A stretch of DNA of 64,000 bases from Acidobacteriota bacterium (GTDB lineage Bacteria > Acidobacteriota > Blastocatellia > Pyrinomonadales > Pyrinomonadaceae). Below the pieces are notes generated by a model. It worked only from the letters and a program-made list of their open reading frames with translations. It was not told where the DNA came from and did not search any database. The stretch lies in assembly GCA_016703965.1 (NCBI GenBank), contig JADJBB010000021.1, positions 1,116,001 through 1,180,000 of the forward strand, written 5' to 3'. The stretch's first letter is position 1. Each line of letters starts with the position of its first letter. This document shows, piece by piece, positions 48,255-56,577 of this stretch. The position numbers were made by a program, and so were the translations under genes.

Positions 48255-51110
48255 ATGAATCAATTGACGCGAACGTTTTGGGTGCTGGCGGCTGGTTGTT
48301 TTGTTGCTGTATCTTTTTTCGCACAAACTTCGACTCCAACGCCCGTGCCACCGTCGACTCTTGGCCTCGAAAATGGCTTTTCCGAATTCGAAACATCTGA
48401 ATTTAAGATCAAACTCGTCAAACAATCTCAGACCCTTGCGGCCCTCGAACCAAACGGTGCAAACGGGTTTGATTTCACGCCTGCGGACCGTTTGAGCATC
48501 CGTGCTCGCGACGGGTTTTATCATTTTGGCGATATAAAGTTCACGCTGAAAACGGATGGCGGCGAGTGGGTCGATTATTCTACAGCGTCCTCTCGTAAAC
48601 CAGTCTTGCCGCTAACGGTTCAGGCTCCTGATATTGCCCGATCCGACCTTTCGGCGAGTTTACCGGCTGATTGTCCGATCCGGGTGATCAGGACATGGAC
48701 GGTTCGCGACGGGAAATTTGTGTTGAATTTTGAGCTGATCAACAAGACGGACAAACCGATCGAGATTGGCGAGCTTGGCATTCCGATGGTGTTCAACAAC
48801 ATCATCACCAACCGCAAACTGCCAGAGGCTCACGAGAAAAATTCATTCTCAGACCCATATATCGGGCTCGATGCAGGCTATATTCAGGTTACGCGTCTAA
48901 AAGGCAACGGCCCCGCACTTGTCGTCGTTCCGGAAGGGAAAACTCCCTTCGAAGCTTATCAACCTCTTCGCGAACCCGCTCGTCCTCAGCAGACAGCGGA
49001 AGGGATGTTTGAATGGGTTGTTCGGAGCAAGGCTCTCGCCGAGAACGAGTGGAGTCGGTCCGAGATGCCTACGATCGGCAACGAACTCTTCGACTTGATT
49101 TTGTTCTTGGGACACAGCGATAATCTCAAGGAAAATAGCCTAAAGCGACTCAATATTAGTCCATGGAATCCGCCAACTAGCGAGATCCTGGCGCCGAAAG
49201 CAAAACGCGAGATCGGCGTTCGGTTCCTGCTTTCGGACAAGATACAGAACATCGAAGAAACGCTGAAAGCCAACAAACGGCCCGTCGCGGTTGGCATTCC
49301 GGGCTATGTTTTGCCGAATGATATTGAAGGAAAGCTGTTCCTGAAAGCTCCTTCGAAAGTCACTACGGTCGAGGTCGAGCCGACGGATTCTATGACCGTG
49401 ACCGCCGCGAAGGCTCCAAAAAGTGATCTGCAGGCATTTGCGATCAAATCGAACGGTTGGGGACGCTCCCGTTTGACCATCAGTTACGCTGATGGAACGA
49501 GACAGACGATCCAATATTATCTGACTAAGCCATCGCGGCAGGCGGTTGCGGATCTGGGCAATTTTCTGTTCACCAAACAGTGGTACGAGAATCCGTCAGA
49601 TCCGTTCAAACGCAGCCCTTCGGTGATGGGGTACGACCGCGAGGCAGACAAGATCGTCGAACAGGACCAGCGAGTTTGGATCGCCGGGCTCGGCGACGAG
49701 GGCGGCGGCGGCTCGTGGGTCGCGGCTGCGATGAAACAGTTGGTCGAGCCGAAGGCGGAAGAGATCGCTAAGTTTGAGAGGTTCATCGACGGCGTGATCT
49801 GGGGCGGTTTGCAGTACATGGACGGCCAGAATAAGTACGGTGTGCGAAAGAGCATGCTCTATTACTCACCCGACGAATTTCCTGCTTTTCCGTACGAAAA
49901 GAACCGCAACTGGACGACGTGGGCAAGCTGGAAAAAAGACCAGGCGATGAGCGTGGGCCGCGGATATAATTATCCGCACGTTGTCGCGGCTTACTGGTCA
50001 ATATACCGAAACGCCCGAAATACTGAAGGTCTCGTTAAAAATCATTCGTGGGATTGGTATCTTGACCAGGCTTTCGAAACGACGAAATTCGCTTTCAGCA
50101 AAAAGCCGGACGGCAAATACGTCGTCGGCTACGTCGAACTCGGCCTGATGGAAGGCACGATCTTTCTCGAGCTGCTCAAAGACCTCAAACGCGAGGGCTG
50201 GACTGCGAAGGCCGCTGAGATCGAAAAGCTGATGAAGGAACGCGCTGACCATTGGGCAGCCGAGGAATACCCGTTCGGCAGCGAAATGGCTTGGGATTCG
50301 ACGGGGCAGGAAGAAGTTTACGCGTGGTGCAAATATTTCGGGCACCCGGATAAGGCAATGGTCTCGCTTAATTCGATCATCGGCTACATGCCTTCGATCC
50401 CTCATTGGGGCTACAACGGAAACGCCCGTCGTTATTGGGATTTCCTCTACGCGGCAAAACTTACCCGAATCGAACGCCAGATCCACCATTACGGCTCCGG
50501 CCTGAACGCGATCCCGATGCTCGACCACTACCGCGATGACCCGACCGACGAGCATCTGCTCCGTGTCGGCTATGCGGGCGGTAACGCCGCGCTGACCAAC
50601 ATTGACCAGGAGGGCTTCGCGTCCGCTGCATTCCATTCATATCCCGATACGCTCAAATGGGACGCCTACAGCGGCGATTACGGCATGAATTTCTTTGGCC
50701 ACGCGATGAATGCGGCGACCTATGTAGCCAATATGAGGGACTTCGGCTGGCAGGCTTTCGGCGGGAACATTCGCGTCAACGGCGACCGTGTAATGGTCAC
50801 GCCGCGTGATTCGATGCGGCAGCGGATCTTTATTGCTCCGTTCAGATTGTGGTTGACGTTGGATGCGGGCACATTTGAAACGATAGAACTTAATGCAGGA
50901 ACACGCGCGGTTAAAATAACACTATCGCCAGCGACCGGGAATGTGAAGACGGCACGACTTCGAATCGAAAACGCGCCCTACGGGATCGATCCGAGCTTTA
51001 AGTCGGAGCGAGGAGCATATTCAATTCCGCTCGATGGAAAAAGTAAGAAGATCGAATTAACCGATCAATCTGACAGAATTCCTGTTCCTAAGCAGAGACC
51101 AAAACGATGA
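48255..51110 (+). CDS. DUF5695-type exported protein, predicted glycoside-active
   Basis: This 951-residue secreted protein has signal peptide FWVLAAGCFVAVSFFAQ. About 400 residues of beta-sandwich-like sequence (IRVIRTWTVRDGKFVLNFEL, given here 20 residues) are followed by an alpha-helical toroid-like region rich in W, Y, D and E. That region includes GLGDEGGGGSWVAAAMK, GRGYNYPHVVAAYW, AWDSTGQEEVYAW, HWGYNGNARRYWDF and SGDYGMNFFGHAMNAA. I recognise it as DUF5695, a family without an established activity that recurs near pectin and arabinan enzymes. The architecture resembles inverting (alpha/alpha)6 glycosidases. Its TGA overlaps the ATG of GH127 (ATGA), implying coupled translation and a shared substrate. 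Confidence 0.8.
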   Translation: MNQLTRTFWVLAAGCFVAVSFFAQTSTPTPVPPSTLGLENGFSEFETSEFKIKLVKQSQTLAALEPNGANGFDFTPADRLSIRARDGFYHFGDIKFTLKTDGGEWVDYSTASSRKPVLPLTVQAPDIARSDLSASLPADCPIRVIRTWTVRDGKFVLNFELINKTDKPIEIGELGIPMVFNNIITNRKLPEAHEKNSFSDPYIGLDAGYIQVTRLKGNGPALVVVPEGKTPFEAYQPLREPARPQQTAEGMFEWVVRSKALAENEWSRSEMPTIGNELFDLILFLGHSDNLKENSLKRLNISPWNPPTSEILAPKAKREIGVRFLLSDKIQNIEETLKANKRPVAVGIPGYVLPNDIEGKLFLKAPSKVTTVEVEPTDSMTVTAAKAPKSDLQAFAIKSNGWGRSRLTISYADGTRQTIQYYLTKPSRQAVADLGNFLFTKQWYENPSDPFKRSPSVMGYDREADKIVEQDQRVWIAGLGDEGGGGSWVAAAMKQLVEPKAEEIAKFERFIDGVIWGGLQYMDGQNKYGVRKSMLYYSPDEFPAFPYEKNRNWTTWASWKKDQAMSVGRGYNYPHVVAAYWSIYRNARNTEGLVKNHSWDWYLDQAFETTKFAFSKKPDGKYVVGYVELGLMEGTIFLELLKDLKREGWTAKAAEIEKLMKERADHWAAEEYPFGSEMAWDSTGQEEVYAWCKYFGHPDKAMVSLNSIIGYMPSIPHWGYNGNARRYWDFLYAAKLTRIERQIHHYGSGLNAIPMLDHYRDDPTDEHLLRVGYAGGNAALTNIDQEGFASAAFHSYPDTLKWDAYSGDYGMNFFGHAMNAATYVANMRDFGWQAFGGNIRVNGDRVMVTPRDSMRQRIFIAPFRLWLTLDAGTFETIELNAGTRAVKITLSPATGNVKTARLRIENAPYGIDPSFKSERGAYSIPLDGKSKKIELTDQSDRIPVPKQRPKR

Positions 51111-53467
51111 ACAAAAGTACATTCGATCGACGAAAATTTCTGAAGGTCTCGACGCTCGCCGGCGTCGGCTTGGCTGTTCCACTTTCTGCGGTTGGGCAAA
51201 AAGCGGGTGCGAACTTTCCCAAGACCGCGCAGCCATTTTCGCTAGTAAACGTGCGGCTGACGCCTTCGCCTTTCCTTGATGCGGTGAATGCGAATCTGAA
51301 GTATCTGATCAAACTCGAGCCTGATCGTTTGCTGCACAATTTTCGCGTTCATGCGGGACTGAAGCCGAAGGGCGAGGTTTATGGCGGTTGGGAACGAGAC
51401 ACGATCTCGGGGCATACCCTCGGCCATTATTTGACGGCGTGTTCGCTGATGCACGCTCAGACGGGTAATACTGAGGTGAAAAAGCGCGTCGATTACATAA
51501 TCGGCGAGTTGGCGGAGTGCCAAAACCAGGCGCCAGATGGTTACGTTGCCGGTTTCACGCGGAAGAAAGGGAAGGATGTTGAGAACGGTCGCGTCATCTT
51601 TGATGAGATCAAGGCTGGCGACATTCGTTCCGCCGGTTTCGATCTGAATGGCTGCTGGGTGCCTTTTTATAACTGGCACAAGCTGTTCGCAGGGCTGTTT
51701 GATGCCGAAAACTATTGCGGAAACAAGGATGGGTTAAAGATCGCGGTAAGACTCGCGGGCTTTATCGACGGTGTTTTCGCCAAGCTCAGTGACGAACAAG
51801 TGCAGAAAATGCTCAACTGCGAGCACGGCGGGCTTAACGAATCGATGGCCGAGCTTTACGCTCGAACCCAAGACAAACGTTGGCTGGCGCTCGCGGAACG
51901 CATTCTCCACAACCGCACGCTTGGGCCGATGTTTGCCGAGAAAGACGAACTGCCGAACATCCACGCCAACACCCAGATCCCGAAGGTCATCGGCCTCGCT
52001 CGGCTTTATGAGCTGACAAATAAACCCGAATACGCGACTGCCGCCCGCTTTTTCTGGAAGAATGTGACGACGAACTATTCGTACGTGATCGGCGGGAACT
52101 CGGACCGCGAATATTTTCAGGCTCCGAACTCGATCGCGACCCACATCACCGAGCAGACATGTGAATCGTGCAACACGTACAACATGCTCAAACTGACGCG
52201 GCATTTGTACGCTTGGAATACTAACTCGTCATTCTTCGATTACTATGAGCGGGCGCATCTTAACCATATAATGGCTCACCAGAATCCGCGGACGGGAATG
52301 TTTGCCTACATGATCCCGCTGATGTCAGGTACGGCGAGAGCGTTCTCGTCCGAATTCAACGACTTCTGGTGCTGTGTCGGTTCGGGCATCGAGAGCCATT
52401 CGAAACATGGCGAATCTATCTATTGGCACAATGACGATCACCTGATCGTCAACCTTTTTATCCCGTCGACGCTTGACTGGGCTGAGCGGCAGGCGAAGTT
52501 CGAGCTCTCGACCGCATATCCGCTGGGCGAGGACGTTACCATTAAGTTTTCAAAGATCTCAAAGCAGAGCGAATTTCCTGTCTCGCTGCGACTACCTTAC
52601 TGGTGCGAAAACCCTTCTCTCAAGGTCAGCGGTAAGGCCGAAAAGCTCGTTCGCGATGGCGGTTACGCGACCGTCAAACGCAGATGGAAAACCGGTGATA
52701 CGCTGGTGCTGACCCTACCCATGAAGCCACGTATCGAACCGACGGCTGATGACCCGAACACGATCGCCCTGCTCCACGGCCCGGCCGTTCTTGCGGCGGA
52801 TCTTGGCGAAGCGAGGAGCAAATTTGACGGCGTTGCTCCGGCATTGGTCGGCAGCGATCTGCTCGCTTCGCTCCGACGCGAGCCGCAGTTCGCAAATTTC
52901 ACAACCTCCGGTATTGGCCGGCCAAGTGAAATTACCCTGCGGCCCTTCTATTCCCAATGGGAACGCCGCACCGCTGTTTACTTCAAGCGTTTCAGCGATG
53001 CGGCATGGGCTAAAGAGCAAGCCGCGTATGCTGCGGAACAAGCTCGGTTAAAAGACCTTCAGGCACGCTCGGTCGATGTCATGCACCTGGGTGAAATGCA
53101 GCCCGAACGTGATCACGCTCTGACATCCTCGATCTCGTATCCGGTCTCGTATCGCGGTCGGAATGGCCGTGATGCTCGCACCGAAGGTTTCTTCGAGTTC
53201 AAGGCCAAAGTAACCGACGAACCGCTGACCCTCAAAGCAACCTATTGGGGCGAGGAGCGAAAGCGCCTCTTCCATATCCTCATCGACGGCACCAGGATCG
53301 CCTCGGAAACGCTCGGCTACAATAAACCCGGCGAATGGATAGAGCGTGATTATCCGATCCCGCAAGAACTCACCAAAGGAAGATCGACCGTCACGGTTCG
53401 ATTTGAACCCGAGAAGGGAAACACAGCCGGCCCTGTTTTCGGCGTGCTGATCTTCCGGTCGAAGTAA
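51107..53467 (+). CDS. GH127 beta-L-arabinofuranosidase (DUF1680), Tat-exported
   Basis: This 786-residue protein has a twin-arginine signal, DRRKFLKVSTLAGVGLAVPL (residues 8-27). The GH127 barrel begins LVNVRLTPSPFLDAV and carries the zinc/cysteine nucleophile site typical of the family. EQTCESCNTYNML has the Glu and Cys ligands near residue 348, and FWCCVGSGIESH has the paired Cys near residue 423. Beta domains follow. GH127 releases beta-L-arabinofuranose from arabinan and hydroxyproline glycans. It overlaps the DUF5695 gene by four bases. The Tat signal suggests folding with metal in the cytoplasm before export. Confidence 0.93.
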   Translation: MNKSTFDRRKFLKVSTLAGVGLAVPLSAVGQKAGANFPKTAQPFSLVNVRLTPSPFLDAVNANLKYLIKLEPDRLLHNFRVHAGLKPKGEVYGGWERDTISGHTLGHYLTACSLMHAQTGNTEVKKRVDYIIGELAECQNQAPDGYVAGFTRKKGKDVENGRVIFDEIKAGDIRSAGFDLNGCWVPFYNWHKLFAGLFDAENYCGNKDGLKIAVRLAGFIDGVFAKLSDEQVQKMLNCEHGGLNESMAELYARTQDKRWLALAERILHNRTLGPMFAEKDELPNIHANTQIPKVIGLARLYELTNKPEYATAARFFWKNVTTNYSYVIGGNSDREYFQAPNSIATHITEQTCESCNTYNMLKLTRHLYAWNTNSSFFDYYERAHLNHIMAHQNPRTGMFAYMIPLMSGTARAFSSEFNDFWCCVGSGIESHSKHGESIYWHNDDHLIVNLFIPSTLDWAERQAKFELSTAYPLGEDVTIKFSKISKQSEFPVSLRLPYWCENPSLKVSGKAEKLVRDGGYATVKRRWKTGDTLVLTLPMKPRIEPTADDPNTIALLHGPAVLAADLGEARSKFDGVAPALVGSDLLASLRREPQFANFTTSGIGRPSEITLRPFYSQWERRTAVYFKRFSDAAWAKEQAAYAAEQARLKDLQARSVDVMHLGEMQPERDHALTSSISYPVSYRGRNGRDARTEGFFEFKAKVTDEPLTLKATYWGEERKRLFHILIDGTRIASETLGYNKPGEWIERDYPIPQELTKGRSTVTVRFEPEKGNTAGPVFGVLIFRSK

Positions 53468-53472
53468 GCGAT

Positions 53473-53547
53473 GCGAAAGCCCGCGCGTAAGCAAGGGCGA
53501 AACATTCAACTTGAGTGAATTGCCCTTGCTTACCCGCGGGCTTTTGC
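53473..53547. repeat. 75-bp palindromic element (TGCAAAAGCCCGCG family), copy 2
   Basis: Arms GCGAAAGCCCGCGCGTAAGC and its near complement GCTTACCCGCGGGCTTTTGC flank a short centre. The inner AAGGGC/GCCCTT and ATTCA/TGAAT continue the pairing. It fills the gap between convergent GH127 and SGNH genes and would fold as a long hairpin able to stop transcription from both sides. Confidence 0.75.
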
Positions 53548-53548
53548 A

Positions 53549-54334
53549 CTACTTTGGAGTCTTCATCTTGAGCGCCGTTTTGATCGCGTTTTCCGCGAGC
53601 GGTTTTATCAACTCATAGCCTTTGGCATTAGGGTGCAGGCCGTCGTTGGCGATGTCTGCTTTTAGTAAGCCCTTTTCGTCCGCCATTGGCGAAAAATAAT
53701 CCAGATAGACAAGCTTTCGTTCGGCACAGGTCTTTTTGATCCAGTTGTTTAGATCGAGGATCTCGGCAGGCTTTCGCTGGACGGTGCGGATGATCGGATT
53801 GCCCTGGGCGTTCTTGTTGTAATCGCTGACCGGCATGATCGATGCGAAAACGACGTTGATACCGTGGGCGTGGGCAAGATCGATCATCGAGGCATAGTTA
53901 GCCTTGATCATGTCGAGGCTGATGACCCCTACGTTTCCAGCGATGTCGTTGGTTCCGGCAAGAATGACGACAACCTTCGGTTTCAGATCGATCACGTCTG
54001 GCCGAAAACGAAGCAGCATTTGCGACGTCACCTGGCCGCTGATACCTCGATTTACATAAGGTTCGCCGGGGAAATACTGATCGAGCTTCCAGCCATCGGT
54101 GATCGAATCACCCATGAAAACCACGCGGTTTTCGCTTTTTGCGGGCGGAGCGAGTTTGGCGTTTGCCTCGCGGTAACGGCCGTAGTTGGCGAAATTGTTC
54201 AGGCGATCGAGAAGCCGGTCGGCTCGCTGCTTCTCAGCAGCAAGCGGGTCAAGCGGCGCGGGCGTCGGCGTTTGAGCAAAAGCCGCTATGCAGAGCAGAG
54301 CGTTGATGATGAACAAAAATGCGATATTTTTCAT
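53549..54334 (-). CDS. Exported SGNH/GDSL-family esterase
   Basis: This 261-residue protein has a signal peptide (IAFLFIINALLCIAAFAQ). The four SGNH blocks are visible: VFMGDSITDGW (nucleophile Ser), NRGISGQVT (oxyanion Gly), VVILAGTNDIAGN (Asn), and NDGLHPNAKGY (Asp-x-x-His). Such enzymes deacetylate plant polysaccharides or act as lipases. Its ATG overlaps the PL11 stop by four bases (ATGA), so it probably removes acetyl groups from the rhamnogalacturonan cut by PL11. Confidence 0.92.
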   Translation of the reverse strand: MKNIAFLFIINALLCIAAFAQTPTPAPLDPLAAEKQRADRLLDRLNNFANYGRYREANAKLAPPAKSENRVVFMGDSITDGWKLDQYFPGEPYVNRGISGQVTSQMLLRFRPDVIDLKPKVVVILAGTNDIAGNVGVISLDMIKANYASMIDLAHAHGINVVFASIMPVSDYNKNAQGNPIIRTVQRKPAEILDLNNWIKKTCAERKLVYLDYFSPMADEKGLLKADIANDGLHPNAKGYELIKPLAENAIKTALKMKTPK

Positions 54335-56292
54335 TTTCCCTTCCTTGGTTCGGTCGTGATATTTGGTCGCGGCGGCTGTTTCATACCTTCGCCGATAAAA
54401 AAGCTCGTGTGTGGCGGTTGATTATACGCTACGTTTTGCCAGGCGATCGACAGGCGATATTGCGGGTCGTGCATGAACGTGTAAAAGCGGTACTTGGTCG
54501 GGATGGTCGTCGTGTAGATCCGCAGTTCCTTGTTGTCAGTACTGCGAAGCATGAATTCCTCGCGCCAGTCGCCAAAAAGGTCACCGCTCAATGCAGGTGT
54601 CGATTTGCTGCCATTATTTGACGCCGAGCCTTCCGCAGTGAAGAGGACGTCGGTCGTTTCCTTTTCCCAATTCCATTTTGATACGGCGTTGCCATTGAGC
54701 AGTTCGCTGAGAACATCGCCGTCCCAAAAAATGCCGAAATTGCACGAGCGTGGATTCTTCTCCGAGATCTTCTCGCCTTTGACGTTAAAAAGTCCGGTGA
54801 TTCCGGCTCCGGCGACCCATGATTCGAAACCGCGATGTCGCGGGTCGATCTCGAGCGAGAGGCCGCGGCCCGGGCCTTCGCCGTCTTCGCCGGCTTTGAT
54901 CGAAGGCTTTTTCCAGATCACTTCGCCGGTTCTGGCGTCGCGGAAATGTGCACCCGCATCATCGAACCGTTCCTGAATATCGAAGATCTCAAGCCCCGGA
55001 CGATCCGGGTCGAGGTCAGATACATGCAGAGCATCACCATGACCAAACCCTGTCGAATGAAGGCCCTTTCCATTGTCGTCGAGGACCATCGCACCGAAGA
55101 CGATCTCGTCCCTGCCGTCCGCATCGACGTCGGCAATGCTCAGATTGTGGTTGCCCTGGCCGCGGAATTTACGGTTCTCTTCGCTCGAATCGCTGTCAAA
55201 GACCCAGCGCTTAGTTAGCTTCTTATTCTTCAGATCCCAGGCGGCGATCACGGTCCGTGTGTAGTAGCCGCGGGAGAAGATCAGGCTCGGATGGACGCCG
55301 TCGAGATAGGCGACAGCTGCAAGAAAGCGGTCGGAGCGGTTACCGTAGCCGTCGCCCCAGATCTCATTAAGCTCAGTTCCGGTCGGGTCGCGTTTGGTCG
55401 GATGACGCGGCGGATCGTAATTGACCGTTGAGATCTCGGCGCCGGTAATACCGTCAAAAACGGTCAGGAATTCCGGCCCGGCAAGGACCTTTCCGGTCAC
55501 GTCAGCCTTTCGCGGGCCGCCTTCCGGACGTTCGACTTCGATCGTCGCGCCCTGTGGCGAAACCCAGTCTGCCTTCGCATCACCGATCACCTTGCCCTTT
55601 CCGTCAATGGTACCGTCCGCCGTTTTGCAGGCGATCTCAGCCCGGCCGTCGCCGTCGAGGTCGTAGACCATGAACTGGGTGTAATGTGCCCCCTCGCGAA
55701 TGTTCTTGCCGAGGTTGATCGACCACAGCAGCGTACCATCCATTTTGTAGGCTTGGAGGATCGGCGGATCCGTGATCCCGGCTTGCGAATTATCACGTCC
55801 GCGTCCGGTTTGGTGCAGTATGATCTCGTACTCTCCGTCACCGTCCAGGTCACCGACCGACGCGTCATTTGGTGTGTACCCGGCCGGCGTTTGGAGTGGT
55901 ATAGACAGGTATTGCCTGGCGGGTGTATTGCCCTTCAGCTCAAATGAGCCGCCCGGAGCAAGTTCATTCTTGCCCTGCACCGCACGAACGAAGTAGGTGT
56001 TCGTTTTTGAGAGATCGACCTTTTCATCGATGAAAAACGTCACTTTATCGATCGGCTTATCGTTCAACTTAACGGCTTTGCCGCCTTCGGTGGTGCGATA
56101 TAGATTGAACGCAATATTATCAGCATCCGTGCCGAACATTCGCCAACTCACAAAGGCCTTGCCGCCTTGATTTATCGCAACCACGCCGCGGGACAGGCTC
56201 TCCATTTGTCTTGGCTGGAGCTTTTGCGAAAATGCACTGAATGACAGTGCTAACATCAGCAGGATCAGACAGATAGCTTTATGGCTTTTCAT
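54331..56292 (-). CDS. PL11 rhamnogalacturonan lyase, exported
   Basis: This protein of about 653 residues has a signal peptide (AICLILLMLALSFSAFSQ) and then an N-terminal fibronectin-like domain (ARQMES-type start LQPRQMESLSRGVVAI). An eight-bladed propeller is marked by repeated Asp-rich calcium loops such as GDLDGDGEYEI, YDLDGDGRAEI, ADVDADGRDEI and SDLDPDRPGLEI. This is the PL11 fold, which cleaves rhamnogalacturonan I between rhamnose and galacturonic acid by beta-elimination. An in-frame ATG at 56508 has a better ribosome site (AGGAG, eight bases) but would put 72 residues without a signal before the signal peptide. The SGNH esterase is coupled downstream. Confidence 0.92.
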   Translation of the reverse strand: MKSHKAICLILLMLALSFSAFSQKLQPRQMESLSRGVVAINQGGKAFVSWRMFGTDADNIAFNLYRTTEGGKAVKLNDKPIDKVTFFIDEKVDLSKTNTYFVRAVQGKNELAPGGSFELKGNTPARQYLSIPLQTPAGYTPNDASVGDLDGDGEYEIILHQTGRGRDNSQAGITDPPILQAYKMDGTLLWSINLGKNIREGAHYTQFMVYDLDGDGRAEIACKTADGTIDGKGKVIGDAKADWVSPQGATIEVERPEGGPRKADVTGKVLAGPEFLTVFDGITGAEISTVNYDPPRHPTKRDPTGTELNEIWGDGYGNRSDRFLAAVAYLDGVHPSLIFSRGYYTRTVIAAWDLKNKKLTKRWVFDSDSSEENRKFRGQGNHNLSIADVDADGRDEIVFGAMVLDDNGKGLHSTGFGHGDALHVSDLDPDRPGLEIFDIQERFDDAGAHFRDARTGEVIWKKPSIKAGEDGEGPGRGLSLEIDPRHRGFESWVAGAGITGLFNVKGEKISEKNPRSCNFGIFWDGDVLSELLNGNAVSKWNWEKETTDVLFTAEGSASNNGSKSTPALSGDLFGDWREEFMLRSTDNKELRIYTTTIPTKYRFYTFMHDPQYRLSIAWQNVAYNQPPHTSFFIGEGMKQPPRPNITTEPRKGK

Positions 56293-56577
56293 AGGAGATG
56301 CTATTTTTTCGGCCGAATTAGTCCATCGCTGTCCATTTGGTGTCCGCAGGCTGTCCGCGGCGTGTCCGCGATGGGGTGTGGACACGCAAACTGTTGTCAG
56401 ATAACGGGTTAGCGTAGAAAATGGCACGTAAAACGGACTTTTACAAAAAACTTTTTTCCTTACTACATCCAAACTGCGTTCTTTGCCGGGAAAAGCTAAC
56501 CGATCCATAGATAATTCTCCTAATATGTCGTAGCTGTCGTACAGTGTATCATACAAGAAACACAAAGTCAAGAAGTT
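56293..56577. other. PL11 upstream region with 11-bp repeats and TACGACA half-sites
   Basis: Three tandem 11-base units starting TGTCCGC (about 56340-56372) and a nearby GTGTGGACACG dyad occupy the space before PL11. Further up, the minus strand has TACGACAGC followed by TACGACATA (about 56523-56545), then AGGAG and an in-frame ATG at 56508. This looks like a regulatory leader; the half-sites resemble those before the TonB receptor. Confidence 0.35.
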
